A stretch of DNA of 64,000 bases from Solimonas flava DSM 18980. Its GTDB lineage: Bacteria; Pseudomonadota; Gammaproteobacteria; Nevskiales; Nevskiaceae. The translations under genes and the position numbers were made by a program. The stretch covers positions 372,001-436,000 of the forward strand of contig NZ_AUFV01000001.1 in assembly GCF_000426685.1 (NCBI RefSeq), in the 5' to 3' direction. The notes under the pieces were generated by a model. It searched no databases, had not been told where the DNA came from, and was given only the letters and a program-made list of their open reading frames with translations. Every line of letters starts with the position of its first letter. Positions within the stretch are counted from its first letter, which is position 1. Shown here one piece after another: positions 51,156-59,967 of the stretch.

Positions 51156-51169
51156 ATGACCTGCATCAA
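51156..51169. promoter_or_regulatory. Near-perfect FNR-type box upstream of the nuclease/phosphorylase operon
   Basis: ATGAC-CTGC-ATCAA differs from consensus only at the first base and ends 56 nt before the ATG at 51226, so each divergent operon has its own box. Confidence 0.65.
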
Positions 51170-51225
51170 TGCGGCGGAATCCGGCCTGCGGCATGCTAAC
51201 GAAAACAATCACAAGACGGGCTTTC

Positions 51226-54120
51226 ATGCACCTGCAATTCCTCGGCGCGGCCGGCACGGTCACCGGCTCCAAGTACCTTCTGTCGCGCGAACAGTCGCAC
51301 ATGCTGATCGACTGCGGCATGTTCCAGGGCTACAAGACCCTGCGCCTGCGCAACTGGTCGCCGCTGCCGACGTCGCCTGCCGACCTCGACGCCGTGCTGC
51401 TGACGCATGCGCACATCGATCATTCCGGCTGGTTGCCGCTGCTGGTGCGCGAGGGCTATCGCGGCCGCATCTTCTGCACACCGGCGACCTACGAGCTGTG
51501 CCGCATCATGCTGCCGGACAGCGGACGCCTGCAGGAAGAGGAAGCGGATTACGCCAACCGCCATCGCTTCTCGCGGCACAAGCCGGCGCTGCCGCTGTAT
51601 ACCGAGGCCGACGCGCTGGCCGCGCTCGAACGCTTCGAGACGGTGCCCTTCGATCATGAGTTCGCGCCGGCCGCCGGCTTCAAGGCGCGTTTCCTGCTCG
51701 CCGGTCACATCCTCGGCGCGTCGATGGTCCGCGTCAGCTCGCCGGACGGTTCGATCCTGTTCAGCGGCGACCTCGGCCGCCCGCACGACGTCATCATGCG
51801 GCCGCCGGTCGCGGTCGCCGACGCCGACTGGCTGGTCGTCGAATCGACCTACGGCAACCGCCAGCACGATCCGGACGACAACTTCGAGAAGCTGGCCGCG
51901 ATCATCCGCCGCACCGCCGCGCGCAACGGCGTGGTCGTCATTCCGTCGTTCGCGGTCGGCCGCGCCCAGGAGCTGCTGTACGCGATCAGCGTGCTCAAGC
52001 AGCGCGGCGCGATTCCCGCCGACCTGCCGGTCTATCTGAACAGCCCGATGGCGGCCGACGTCACGCAGCTGTACCTGCACCATCGCGACGAACACCGGCT
52101 CGACGCGCAGGCCTGCGCGATGCTCGGCAGCGCCGCGAAGATCGTCAACACCGTCGACGATTCCAAGCGCCTCAACGAACGCCACGGACCGATGGTCATC
52201 ATCGCCGGCAGCGGCATGGCGACCGGCGGCCGCGTCGTCCATCACCTCAAGGCTTTCGCCAGCGATCCGGTCAACACCATCCTGCTCGCCGGCTTTCAGG
52301 CCGGCGGCACGCGCGGCGCGGCACTGCTCGAAGGCGCCAAGTCGATCCGCATCCACGGCGAGTACGTCGCGGTGCGCGCCGAGGTCGAGTCGCTGACCAA
52401 CCTGTCGGCGCACGCCGACGCCGGCGAGATCCTCGACTGGCTGTCGCACTTCGAGCGGCCGCCGCAGGAAACCTTCGTCACGCACGGCGAGCCGCAGGCG
52501 GCCGACGCGATGCGCCAGCGCATCGAGGCGCGCTACGGCTGGAAAGTCACGGTGCCCGAGCATCTGCAGAGCGTCGAGCTGCGCCGCGTCGCGGCGACGC
52601 CGAAGCTCGACGACGGCCCGCACCGCGTACGCCTGCACCGCATCGGCATCGACACCTATCAGGAGCCGGTCGTGTTCCTGCGCGCCGACAGCGCGGTGTG
52701 CCGCTCGGAAGGCTTCGAGGCGCAGTCGCGCGTCAAGCTGACGCTGGCCGCGCGCAGTCTGGTGGCGACGCTTTACATCGTCGACGATCCGCTGCTCGCC
52801 GACGCCCAGGCCGGACTGTCGGAGGCGGCCTGGGCGGCGCTCGGCGCTCGCGAAGGCGACGAGGTCGAGATCTCGCATCCGGAGCCGATCGAATCGTTCG
52901 CGTTCGTGCGCGGCAAGGTCTACGGCCAGCCGTTCACCGACGCGGCGATCGAGGCGGTGATCCGCGACGTCGCCGCCGGCCATTACTCGGGGCTGGAGCT
53001 CGCCGCCTTCATCACCGCCTGCGGCGGCGACAGCCTGGTGCGCGACGAGACGGTGGCGCTGACGCGCGCGATGCTCGACGTCGGCCAGCGCCTCGAATGG
53101 ACGCAGTCGCCGGTGCTCGACAAGCATTGCGTCGGCGGCCTGCCCGGCAACCGCACGACGCCGATCGTCGTCGCCATCGTCGCCGCCTGCGGCCTGACGA
53201 TTCCGAAAACCTCCTCGCGCGCGATCACCTCGCCGGCCGGCACCGCCGACACCATGGAAATGCTCGCGCCGGTCGAACTCGATGTCGCCGCGATGCGCCG
53301 TGTCGTCGAACGCGAGGGCGGCTGCGTGGTCTGGGGCGGCGCGATGTCGCTGAGCCCGGCCGACGACATCCTGATCCGCGTCGAGCGCCCGCTCGACTTC
53401 GACAGCCCGGGCCAGCTGGTCGCCTCGATCCTGTCGAAGAAGCTGGCGGCCGGCTCGACGCAGCTGCTGGTCGAGATGCCGGTCGGCCCGACCGCGAAGG
53501 TGCGCAGCGCCGACAACGCCCACATCATCGCCGCTCTGCTGGAGGACGTTGGCCGCACGCTCGAGCTGTCGGTGCGCGTGCTGCAGACGGACGGCCTGCA
53601 GCCAGTCGGCAACGGCGTCGGCCCGGCGCTGGAAGCCCTTGATGTGCTGGCCGTGCTCGACAACGCGCCGCAGGCGCCGGCCGACCTGCGCGAACGCTCG
53701 CTGCGTCTGGCCGGCGAACTGCTCGAAATGGGCGGCCGCGCGGCCGCCGGACAAGGCCTCGCGCTGGCCCGCGAGACGCTCGCCAGCGGCGCGGCGCGGC
53801 GCAAGTTCACGGCGATCTGCATGGCCCAGGGCGGCCTGCGCGAACCGCCGGTCGCGGCCTACCGCCAGGTCTTCGTCGCGCCGCGCGCCGGCACCGTGGC
53901 GGCGATCGACAACCGCCGCCTGGCGCGCATCGCCAAGCTGGCCGGCGCACCGCGCGCGCCGGCCGCCGGCCTGCAGCTGCATCATCACCTCGGCGAGCAG
54001 GTCGCACGCGGCGAGCCGCTGTTCACGCTGCACGCCGAGTCGCCGGGCGAATTGGTCTACGCCGGCAGCTATGCCAATCTGCATCAGGACGTGATCCGTC
54101 TCGAGGAGTCCGCCGCATGA
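51226..54120 (+). CDS. Fusion of beta-CASP metallo-beta-lactamase nuclease and thymidine phosphorylase-family enzyme
   Basis: A 964-residue two-part protein. Residues 1-~455: metallo-beta-lactamase with THAHIDHSG, GHILGAS, GDLGRP and ESTYG plus a beta-CASP insert and late HADAGEI, as in RNA-processing exonucleases. Residues ~465-964: thymidine/AMP phosphorylase fold, starting near RLHRIGIDTYQEPVVFLR, with LDKHCVGGLPGNRT, KTSSRAITSPAGTADTME and a C-terminal PYNP-like domain. No start codon with a ribosome site lies at the junction, so the fusion looks real. It could couple RNA breakdown to nucleoside phosphorolysis, feeding pentose phosphate to the adjacent PRPP-synthetase-like protein. The start at 51226 is chosen by homology; the ribosome site is weak. 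Confidence 0.9.
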   Translation: MHLQFLGAAGTVTGSKYLLSREQSHMLIDCGMFQGYKTLRLRNWSPLPTSPADLDAVLLTHAHIDHSGWLPLLVREGYRGRIFCTPATYELCRIMLPDSGRLQEEEADYANRHRFSRHKPALPLYTEADALAALERFETVPFDHEFAPAAGFKARFLLAGHILGASMVRVSSPDGSILFSGDLGRPHDVIMRPPVAVADADWLVVESTYGNRQHDPDDNFEKLAAIIRRTAARNGVVVIPSFAVGRAQELLYAISVLKQRGAIPADLPVYLNSPMAADVTQLYLHHRDEHRLDAQACAMLGSAAKIVNTVDDSKRLNERHGPMVIIAGSGMATGGRVVHHLKAFASDPVNTILLAGFQAGGTRGAALLEGAKSIRIHGEYVAVRAEVESLTNLSAHADAGEILDWLSHFERPPQETFVTHGEPQAADAMRQRIEARYGWKVTVPEHLQSVELRRVAATPKLDDGPHRVRLHRIGIDTYQEPVVFLRADSAVCRSEGFEAQSRVKLTLAARSLVATLYIVDDPLLADAQAGLSEAAWAALGAREGDEVEISHPEPIESFAFVRGKVYGQPFTDAAIEAVIRDVAAGHYSGLELAAFITACGGDSLVRDETVALTRAMLDVGQRLEWTQSPVLDKHCVGGLPGNRTTPIVVAIVAACGLTIPKTSSRAITSPAGTADTMEMLAPVELDVAAMRRVVEREGGCVVWGGAMSLSPADDILIRVERPLDFDSPGQLVASILSKKLAAGSTQLLVEMPVGPTAKVRSADNAHIIAALLEDVGRTLELSVRVLQTDGLQPVGNGVGPALEALDVLAVLDNAPQAPADLRERSLRLAGELLEMGGRAAAGQGLALARETLASGAARRKFTAICMAQGGLREPPVAAYRQVFVAPRAGTVAAIDNRRLARIAKLAGAPRAPAAGLQLHHHLGEQVARGEPLFTLHAESPGELVYAGSYANLHQDVIRLEESAA

Positions 54121-55052
54121 GATCCGCGCCGCTGGTCTGCGCGCTGCCTGGCAACGCCGCGCTCGCCTACGCCGTCGCCACGCATTGCGGCGGCGATCTG
54201 GTCGAGCTGGCCCTGCACCGCTTCCCCGACGGCGAGACCGGCATGCGCGTGCTGGAGAGCCCGGCGCGGCGCGACGTGATCGTGGTCTGCAGCCTCAACG
54301 ATCCCGACCCGAAGATGGCGGCGCTGCACTTCGCCGCGGCGACGCTGCGCGAACACGGCGCGCGGCGCCTGCTGCTGGTCGCGCCGTATCTGGCCTACAT
54401 GCGCCAGGACCGCGCCTTCGAGCCCGGCGTCGGCACGCTGGCGCGGCACTACGCGCGCTGGCTGTCGGGGCTGTTCGACGCGGTGCTGACGGTCGATCCG
54501 CACCTGCATCGCATTCACCGCCTGAACGAAATCTTCGACGTGCCGGCGCAAGTCGTGGCGGCGGCGCCGGACGTCGCCGCCTGGATCGCCGCGCACTGCT
54601 CCGAACCGCCGCTGCTGGTCGGGCCGGACGGCGAAAGCGCGCAGTGGGTCGCCGACGTCGCCGCGCGCCTCGGCTGCCCGTCGGTGGCCTTCACCAAGCA
54701 GCGCCGCGGCGACGCCGATGTGCTCGTCCATCCGGCCGCCCTGCAACAGCATCGCGGCCGCCGCGCGGTCGTCGTCGACGATATCGTCTCGACCGCGGCG
54801 ACGATGATCGGCGCCGTCGAGGGGTTGCGCGAACAGGGCTTCGCCGCGCCGCTGTGCATCGCCGTGCACCCGCTGTTCGCCGGCGACGCCTACGTGCGCC
54901 TGCAGGCCGCGGGCGCCGGCGCCATCGTCAGCTGCAACACCATCGTCCATCCCTCGAACGGCATCGACCTGCATGTCCGTCTGGCGACGGCGGTCGACGC
55001 GCAGCTGCGCGCCCTCGAAGCACCGGAAAGCGCGCTCGGAGCCACCGCATGA
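54117..55052 (+). CDS. Ribose-phosphate pyrophosphokinase-family protein
   Basis: A 311-residue PRPP-synthetase-like protein. Recognisable parts: ELALHRFPDGETGMRV, DPKMAALHFAAATLREHGA, VAPYLAYMRQDRAF and the PRPP-binding VVVDDIVSTAATM. It diverges from housekeeping Prs and is probably the paralogue found with thymidine phosphorylase-type genes. Proposed role: using ribose 5-phosphate released from nucleosides, or the reverse reaction. Its ATG overlaps the stop of the fusion gene (ATGA), and its stop overlaps the dehydrogenase start. Confidence 0.88.
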   Translation: MRSAPLVCALPGNAALAYAVATHCGGDLVELALHRFPDGETGMRVLESPARRDVIVVCSLNDPDPKMAALHFAAATLREHGARRLLLVAPYLAYMRQDRAFEPGVGTLARHYARWLSGLFDAVLTVDPHLHRIHRLNEIFDVPAQVVAAAPDVAAWIAAHCSEPPLLVGPDGESAQWVADVAARLGCPSVAFTKQRRGDADVLVHPAALQQHRGRRAVVVDDIVSTAATMIGAVEGLREQGFAAPLCIAVHPLFAGDAYVRLQAAGAGAIVSCNTIVHPSNGIDLHVRLATAVDAQLRALEAPESALGATA

Positions 55053-56056
55053 ACACGATTCCGGCGACGCGCACGGCCATGGTCCTGGAGCACAGCGGCG
55101 GACCGCTGGTCACACGCGAGCTGCCGTGCCCCAGGCCCGGCCCCGGCGAAGTGCTGATCGAGGTCTCGGCCTGCGGCGTCTGCCGCACCGATCTGCATCT
55201 CATCGACGGCGAGCTGCCGGACATCCGCTACCCGGTGATTCCCGGCCATCAGATCGTCGGCCGCGTGCTGGCGCTCGGCGACGGCGTCGCCGAGCCGGCG
55301 GTCGGCACGCGCGTCGGCGTCGCCTGGCTGGCATCGACCTGCGGCCACTGCGGCTACTGCCGGCGCGGCAGCGAAAACCTCTGCGACGAGGCGCGCTTCA
55401 CCGGCTATCACGTCGACGGCGGCTACGCGACGCATTGCCTGGCGCGCGCCGATTTCGTCTATCCGCTGCCCGAAGGCTACGAAGACCTGTCGGTGGCCCC
55501 GCTGCTGTGCGGCGGCCTGATCGGCTACCGTGCGCTGCGCGCCTGCGGCGACGCCTACCGGCTCGGGCTCTACGGCTTCGGCTCGGCGGCGCACATGATC
55601 GCCCAGGTCGCCGTGCGCGAGAACCGCCAGGTCTACGCGTTCACGCGGCCGCGCGACGAACACACGCAGCGCTTCGCGCGCTCGCTCGGCTGCATCTGGG
55701 CCGGAGCCTCCGACGAGCTGCCGCCGCAAGCGCTCGACGCCGCCATCATCTTCGCCGCCGACGGTCGCCTCGTGCCGCAGGCCCTGCTCGCCGTCGCCAA
55801 GGGTGGCATCGTGGTCTGCGCCGGCATTCACATGAGCGAGATCCCGGCCTTCGACTACGAGCGCCTGTGGGGCGAGCGCGTGATTCGCAGCATCGCCAAT
55901 CTGACGCGCACCGACGGTCATGAATTCCTGGCGCTGGCGCCGAAGGTGCCGGTGCGCACGCATACCCGCATCTATCCGCTCGCCGGCGCCAACGAAGCCC
56001 TCGCCGATCTGCGCGCCGGCCGCCTCGAAGGCAGCGCGGTGCTGACGATGCGCTGA
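55049..56056 (+). CDS. Zinc-dependent alcohol dehydrogenase
   Basis: A 335-residue medium-chain dehydrogenase with catalytic zinc ligands in GVCRTDLH and GHQIVG, structural zinc cysteines in CGHCGYCRRGSENLC and an NAD(P) site at LYGFGSAAHMIAQVA. It is distinct in sequence from the AdhP-type enzyme at 47872. Third gene of the nuclease/phosphorylase-PRPP operon through an ATGA overlap, so it is probably controlled by the box at 51156. Substrate unknown; reoxidation of NADH during fermentation-like metabolism is a reasonable guess. Confidence 0.9.
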   Translation: MNTIPATRTAMVLEHSGGPLVTRELPCPRPGPGEVLIEVSACGVCRTDLHLIDGELPDIRYPVIPGHQIVGRVLALGDGVAEPAVGTRVGVAWLASTCGHCGYCRRGSENLCDEARFTGYHVDGGYATHCLARADFVYPLPEGYEDLSVAPLLCGGLIGYRALRACGDAYRLGLYGFGSAAHMIAQVAVRENRQVYAFTRPRDEHTQRFARSLGCIWAGASDELPPQALDAAIIFAADGRLVPQALLAVAKGGIVVCAGIHMSEIPAFDYERLWGERVIRSIANLTRTDGHEFLALAPKVPVRTHTRIYPLAGANEALADLRAGRLEGSAVLTMR

Positions 56057-56098
56057 GCGCGTCGCCGCCGGGCGCATCGGCCCAGCGGCGGCGCGCGC

Positions 56099-56992
56099 TC
56101 AGTGCGCGACGCCCAGCGGCACCAGCAGCAGGCCGTGCGCGTAGCGTGCGGCGGCGGCGAGGATGCCGGCGCGTTGCGGCGAGCGATCGGGTACGCCGAC
56201 GGCGAGCGCGCTGTCGGGCAGCGACTGGCACAGCGCGGCGAGCGCCGTTTCGGGATCGCCGTCGCGATGATGGCAATGGCGTACCGGAATGCCGCCTTCG
56301 CGGGCGTAGGCCGCCAGCGTCTCGCGTTCCGGCGGCGACATCGTGCCGCGCGCGTCGCCGGCCTCGGCCGGCGCATGGCCGAGCAGCGCGACGTGCAGTT
56401 CCGCGCCGCTGGCGGCCGCGAAGGCCTGCGCGGCCCCGATCAGCCGCGCCGCATCGTGCTCGGTACGGACGGCGTCGGCGTCCGGGTTGTAGCCGAACAC
56501 CACGATCAGCCGCCGCGGCAGATGCGCCGAGCGGTCGTTGCCGACATAGACCGGCACGCCGCTGCGTTCGGCGAGCGCGGCCTCGCCGCGCTCGCCGAAC
56601 AGCACCGTGGCACCGATCCCGCCGGCGTCCTTGACGAGCAGGTCGGCGTGACGCGCCTGCACCGCCTCGACCCAGTGCGCGAGCTGCGGCGCCGACCAGA
56701 GCACTTCGGCGCTGACCTCGCCGCCGAGGCGGCGCGCGCGCGTCGCCTCGGTTTCCAGCGACGCCAGTGCCTGTCGCTGCCAGCCGGCGCGCGCGGCTTC
56801 GCCGGCGCTGCGGAGCAGCGGCCGGACGCAATCGATCAGGCGCGAGCGATCGAGCATCAGCAGGCGCAGCGGACACGCGCTCGCGCCCGCCAGCTGCGTG
56901 GCCTGCTGCAGGCCCGGCGTCGGCATCGGCGCCGGACCGCTCAGATACAGGATGTGCCGGTATGGCAGCGTACCCATCGCCGATGCGCCCAT
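56099..56992 (-). CDS. Divergent universal stress protein
   Basis: About 297 residues with two weak Usp-like domains: HILYLSGPAPMPTPGLQQATQLA at the start and RRLIVVFGYNPDADAVRTEHDAARLIGAAQAF in the middle. The usual ATP-binding glycine motif is poorly preserved (ALAVGVPDRSPQRAGILAAA), so it may not bind nucleotide. The start at 56992 lies 2 nt after the hibernation-factor stop, making a two-gene operon; an ATG at 56977 is an alternative. Its operon is divergent from another Usp gene across the paired FNR-type boxes. Confidence 0.82.
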   Translation of the reverse strand: MGASAMGTLPYRHILYLSGPAPMPTPGLQQATQLAGASACPLRLLMLDRSRLIDCVRPLLRSAGEAARAGWQRQALASLETEATRARRLGGEVSAEVLWSAPQLAHWVEAVQARHADLLVKDAGGIGATVLFGERGEAALAERSGVPVYVGNDRSAHLPRRLIVVFGYNPDADAVRTEHDAARLIGAAQAFAAASGAELHVALLGHAPAEAGDARGTMSPPERETLAAYAREGGIPVRHCHHRDGDPETALAALCQSLPDSALAVGVPDRSPQRAGILAAAARYAHGLLLVPLGVAH

Positions 56993-56994
56993 GC

Positions 56995-57339
56995 TCAGGT
57001 GGCGTCCGCTGCGTGACGCTTGACGTCGCCGCGCCGGATCTGCGCGTCGCTGTCGAGCTGGCGCAGGGCGATGTCGAAGGCCTCGCGGATCGCGACGTAG
57101 GCGTCTTCCTGCGTGCCCTCGTGGCGGGTGTCGATGGTGCCGCCGGGGCGCGTGACGTGAATGCCGATCGCCACCGGCTTGCCGGTGTGCTGGCGATGCT
57201 GCGGGATGTCGACGATGACATTGCAGCGCAGGACATCGGCGTGGCGCTTCTCGACGCGGGCGAACTGCTTGCGGATCAGATCCTCCAGCGCCGGCGTGGC
57301 GTCGAGGTGGCGGAATTCGATGGTCAGCGGAATGCTCAT
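56995..57339 (-). CDS. HPF/RaiA-family ribosome hibernation-like protein
   Basis: A 114-residue paralogue of the protein at 3692-4045: IEFRHLDATPALEDLIRKQFARVEK, CNVIVDIPQH, and QEDAYVAIREAFDIALRQL. It would bind and silence 30S subunits under energy limitation. No dimerisation tail, so it resembles the short form. The start at 57339 is fixed by homology. It heads an operon with a Usp gene. Its 5' region (57340-57537) is long and contains a perfect 9-bp inverted repeat. Confidence 0.85.
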   Translation of the reverse strand: MSIPLTIEFRHLDATPALEDLIRKQFARVEKRHADVLRCNVIVDIPQHRQHTGKPVAIGIHVTRPGGTIDTRHEGTQEDAYVAIREAFDIALRQLDSDAQIRRGDVKRHAADAT

Positions 57340-57448
57340 GGCAACTCTCGGATACGGTGGGTGGATCGTGCCGGTGCGCGTCCATCGAGGACCGCGCCGC
57401 CATCGCGAGCGCAGAGTCTGGCTGGCAGTGCGAGCGCAAATGCACGCT

Positions 57449-57473
57449 GCATCCGGACACCGGGTCCGGATGC
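57449..57473. repeat. Perfect inverted repeat in the hibernation-factor leader region
   Basis: GCATCCGGA and TCCGGATGC around CACCGGG, 110 nt upstream of the start at 57339 and 65 nt inside the nearest FNR-type box. It could be an operator or a 5'-leader hairpin. Confidence 0.4.
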
Positions 57474-57537
57474 TCCGGCACGGCATCGTTCTGGCGACGC
57501 CGTCGTTGCAGATTCGGCCGCGGGCCGTGACCCCGCA

Positions 57538-57551
57538 TTGATATGGGTCAA
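57538..57551. promoter_or_regulatory. FNR-type box (first of a pair) in the hpf/usp divergent region
   Basis: Perfect TTGAT-ATGG-GTCAA palindrome, 198 nt from the hibernation-factor start and 102 nt from the usp start at 57654. It probably serves the minus-strand operon with a long leader. Confidence 0.72.
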
Positions 57552-57575
57552 GCGCGTCGGCGGCGCGTACTGCGC

Positions 57576-57589
57576 TTGATCCCCGTCAA
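57576..57589. promoter_or_regulatory. FNR-type box (second of a pair) upstream of usp
   Basis: Perfect TTGAT-CCCC-GTCAA palindrome ending 64 nt before the ATG at 57654. Confidence 0.78.
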
Positions 57590-57653
57590 GGCATTCGGCG
57601 ACAGGCGCCGGCATGCTGCGGACACGACAAAAACTTCCGCTCCGGAGAGCCGC

Positions 57654-58622
57654 ATGAAAGCCTACGAACGCATCCTGCTGATCGCCCGTCCCGACCTCCA
57701 GCGCTCGGCCGCGATGCGGCAGGCGGCGTGGCTGGCGCGCGAGACCGGCGCCGCGCTGCACATCGCCGTGTTCGACCACAGCGCCACGCTCGATCTCGTC
57801 GCGCGCCTGCGCGCCGAGGATCTGCGCGGCCTGCGTGAGACCTTCCTGCGCCAGCGTCGCGACTGGCTCGCGCAGCAGGCCGAGGAACTGGGTCAGGCCG
57901 GCATCAAGGTCACGACCGAGGCGGTCTGGAGCCGGCACGCCGCCGACGAAATCCTCGCCCACGTCGTCGAAACCAAGGCCGATCTGGTCGTCAAGGATGC
58001 CGAGGCGCACAAGGGCCTGCGCCGGCTGCTGATGACCTCGCTCGACTGGCAGCTGCTGCGCGAATGCCCGGCACCGCTGATGCTGGTACACGGCGACCAT
58101 CTGACGCCGCGGCGCATCGTGGTCGCCGCCGACGTCATGAGCGGCAGCGGCGATGCGCTCAACGAAAAGGTCGTGCGCGAAGCCGAGATGATCGCCGAAG
58201 CGGCGCAGGCCGAACTGCACCTCGCCTACGCGTTCCAGGCGATCGCGCCGATCGAGGCGGTGGCGCCGATGGCGGTGCCGGCGCTGACCGGCGAGCTGTA
58301 CGACAGCCTGCGCCAGATTCACGAGGAGGCGTTCGAGGCCTTCGCCGACGCCGAAGGCGTGCCGGACGCGCAGCGCCACTTCCTGGCCGGGCCGGCGGCG
58401 CCGGCGCTGGTCGGCTTCGCCGAGAAGGTCGGCGCCGACCTGCTGGTGATGGGCACCACGCACCGCACCCGGCTCGAACGCATCGTCATCGGCAGCACCG
58501 CCGCGGCGCTGCTCGATCACCTGCCGTGCAGCGTGCTGGTCATCAAGCCCGACGGCTTGGCCGAAGCGCTGAACGCGCAGATCACCGCGCGCCTCAACTC
58601 GCCGGCACGCAGCGCCGCATGA
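57654..58622 (+). CDS. Tandem universal stress protein (UspE-like)
   Basis: A 322-residue two-domain Usp: first domain from YERILLIARPDLQRSAAM, with VVKDAEAHKGLRRLLMTSLDWQ, second from PRRIVVAADVM to LVMGTTHRTRLERIVIGSTAAALL, where His stands in the second glycine position, as is common in UspE-type proteins. GGAG lies before the ATG at 57654. Its stop overlaps the L,D-transpeptidase start (ATGA), so both follow the FNR-type box at 57576. Confidence 0.92.
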   Translation: MKAYERILLIARPDLQRSAAMRQAAWLARETGAALHIAVFDHSATLDLVARLRAEDLRGLRETFLRQRRDWLAQQAEELGQAGIKVTTEAVWSRHAADEILAHVVETKADLVVKDAEAHKGLRRLLMTSLDWQLLRECPAPLMLVHGDHLTPRRIVVAADVMSGSGDALNEKVVREAEMIAEAAQAELHLAYAFQAIAPIEAVAPMAVPALTGELYDSLRQIHEEAFEAFADAEGVPDAQRHFLAGPAAPALVGFAEKVGADLLVMGTTHRTRLERIVIGSTAAALLDHLPCSVLVIKPDGLAEALNAQITARLNSPARSAA

Positions 58623-59530
58623 GACCGGCGTGGCTGCTGCTGGCGGCGCTGCTCGCCGGCGCGCCGGCGGCGGCGCAGGCCGATGATCTGATCGGCATGC
58701 GCCACTACGCCTTCGTCGGCGACGAGGACACGCTGCTCGACATCGCCCGCCGCTACGACGTCGGCTACGTCGAGATGCGCCTCGCCAATCCGGACGTCGA
58801 TCCGTGGCTGCCCGGCAAGGGCCGCGCGGTGCTGGTGCCCGCCGATCACATCCTGCCGCCGGGCACGCGGCGCGGCATCGTCATCAACCTCGCCGAGCTG
58901 CGCCTGTACTACTTTCCGCGCGACGGCCTGCCGGTCAGCTTTCCGATCGGCATCGGCCGCGAGGGCTACGAGACGCCGACCGGACGCACCACGGTCGCGC
59001 GCAAGCGCGAGCACCCGCAGTGGGTGCCGACCGCATCCGAGCGCGCCGAGAATCCGGACCTGCCGACGCTGGTGCCGGCCGGCCCCGACAACCCGATGGG
59101 CGATTACGCGCTCTATCTGGGCTGGAGCGGCTACGCGATCCACGGCACCAACAAGCCGTTCAGCATCGGCCGGCGCGGCAGCCACGGCTGCATCCGCATG
59201 TATCCGGAAGATGTCGCGCGCCTGTATCCGCTGATCGCGCCCGGCACGCCGGTGACGGTCATCGACCAGCCGTACAAGCTCGGCTGGCGCGACGGCGAGC
59301 TGTACGTCGAGGTGCATCCGCCGCAGCACGCTGCCGACGTCGTCGAGGACGGCGACATGCCGACCGCCGACGCCGACCTCGATCTCGTCGCGCCGGTGCT
59401 CGAAGCCGCCGGCAAGGATGTCGTGCGCGTCGACTGGCAGCGCGTCGAGAAGGCGCGCACCGAGCAGAACGGCATGCCGCTGGCGATCACGCGGCGCAGC
59501 GCCGAGCCGGCGGTCGCGGCGAGGCCGTGA
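58619..59530 (+). CDS. L,D-transpeptidase (YkuD family), exported
   Basis: A 303-residue protein with a signal peptide ending near GAPAAAQADD, an N-terminal LysM-like region (YAFVGDEDTLLDIARRYDVG), and a YkuD domain with the catalytic His/Cys motif in YAIHGTN and SHGCIRMYPED (Cys ~191). It would make 3-3 peptidoglycan crosslinks or attach lipoprotein to peptidoglycan in the periplasm. Coupled to the preceding usp gene and followed by an alanine-rich Lpp-like lipoprotein, an attractive substrate. Stress-induced wall strengthening is the likely role. Confidence 0.92.
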   Translation: MRPAWLLLAALLAGAPAAAQADDLIGMRHYAFVGDEDTLLDIARRYDVGYVEMRLANPDVDPWLPGKGRAVLVPADHILPPGTRRGIVINLAELRLYYFPRDGLPVSFPIGIGREGYETPTGRTTVARKREHPQWVPTASERAENPDLPTLVPAGPDNPMGDYALYLGWSGYAIHGTNKPFSIGRRGSHGCIRMYPEDVARLYPLIAPGTPVTVIDQPYKLGWRDGELYVEVHPPQHAADVVEDGDMPTADADLDLVAPVLEAAGKDVVRVDWQRVEKARTEQNGMPLAITRRSAEPAVAARP

Positions 59531-59553
59531 GCCGCGGCACGCCGCGAACGCGC

Positions 59554-59567
59554 TTGACCATCGTCAA
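59554..59567. promoter_or_regulatory. FNR-type box upstream of the Lpp-like lipoprotein
   Basis: Perfect TTGAC-CATC-GTCAA palindrome ending 88 nt before the ATG at 59656. Confidence 0.75.
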
Positions 59568-59655
59568 TGCGGCGCGCGCGCCGCGCGCCGATGATGCCGC
59601 GGTCGACGCTGTCCGGCGTCGTTGAGGTATCCCTTCCACCGACGGAGTCTTCGAC

Positions 59656-59967
59656 ATGAAACACCTGCCCCTCATTTCCATGGTCCTGCTCAGCGCCTCG
59701 ATGGCCGCCTGCACGACGCTCAGCAAGGCCGATCGCGATCTGCTCGACCAGACCGCGCAGAAGGCCGACAACGCGCAGCGCATGGCCGCCGAGGCGCAGG
59801 CCACCGCCGGTCGCGCGTTGACGATGGCGCAGGGCGCGCAGTCCGACGCCGCTGCCGCCAAGGCCGATGCCGAGGCCGCGAAGAAGGCTGCGACCGAGGC
59901 CGATGCCGCCGCGCAGGCCGCCGCCGAGAAGGCCGGCCGCATGTTCCAGAAGTCGCTGCGCAAGTAA
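59656..59967 (+). CDS. Alanine-rich Lpp-like lipoprotein
   Basis: A 103-residue lipoprotein: signal sequence with lipobox SMAACTT, then an uninterrupted Ala/Lys/Glu/Asp-rich helix (LLDQTAQKADNAQRMAAEAQ onwards) with heptad-like spacing, ending FQKSLRK. The terminal Arg-Lys recalls Lpp, whose C-terminal Lys is joined to peptidoglycan by an L,D-transpeptidase; such an enzyme is encoded immediately upstream. It has its own FNR-type box. Known relatives are the Ala-rich Lpp/OprI-type outer-membrane lipoproteins. Confidence 0.85.
   Translation: MKHLPLISMVLLSASMAACTTLSKADRDLLDQTAQKADNAQRMAAEAQATAGRALTMAQGAQSDAAAAKADAEAAKKAATEADAAAQAAAEKAGRMFQKSLRK

Noticed and set aside
52560-52660. Frameshift or missed stop creating the nuclease/phosphorylase fusion
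   Set aside because: The frame is continuous with normal codon bias and no internal start with a ribosome site; kept as a real fusion pending resequencing.
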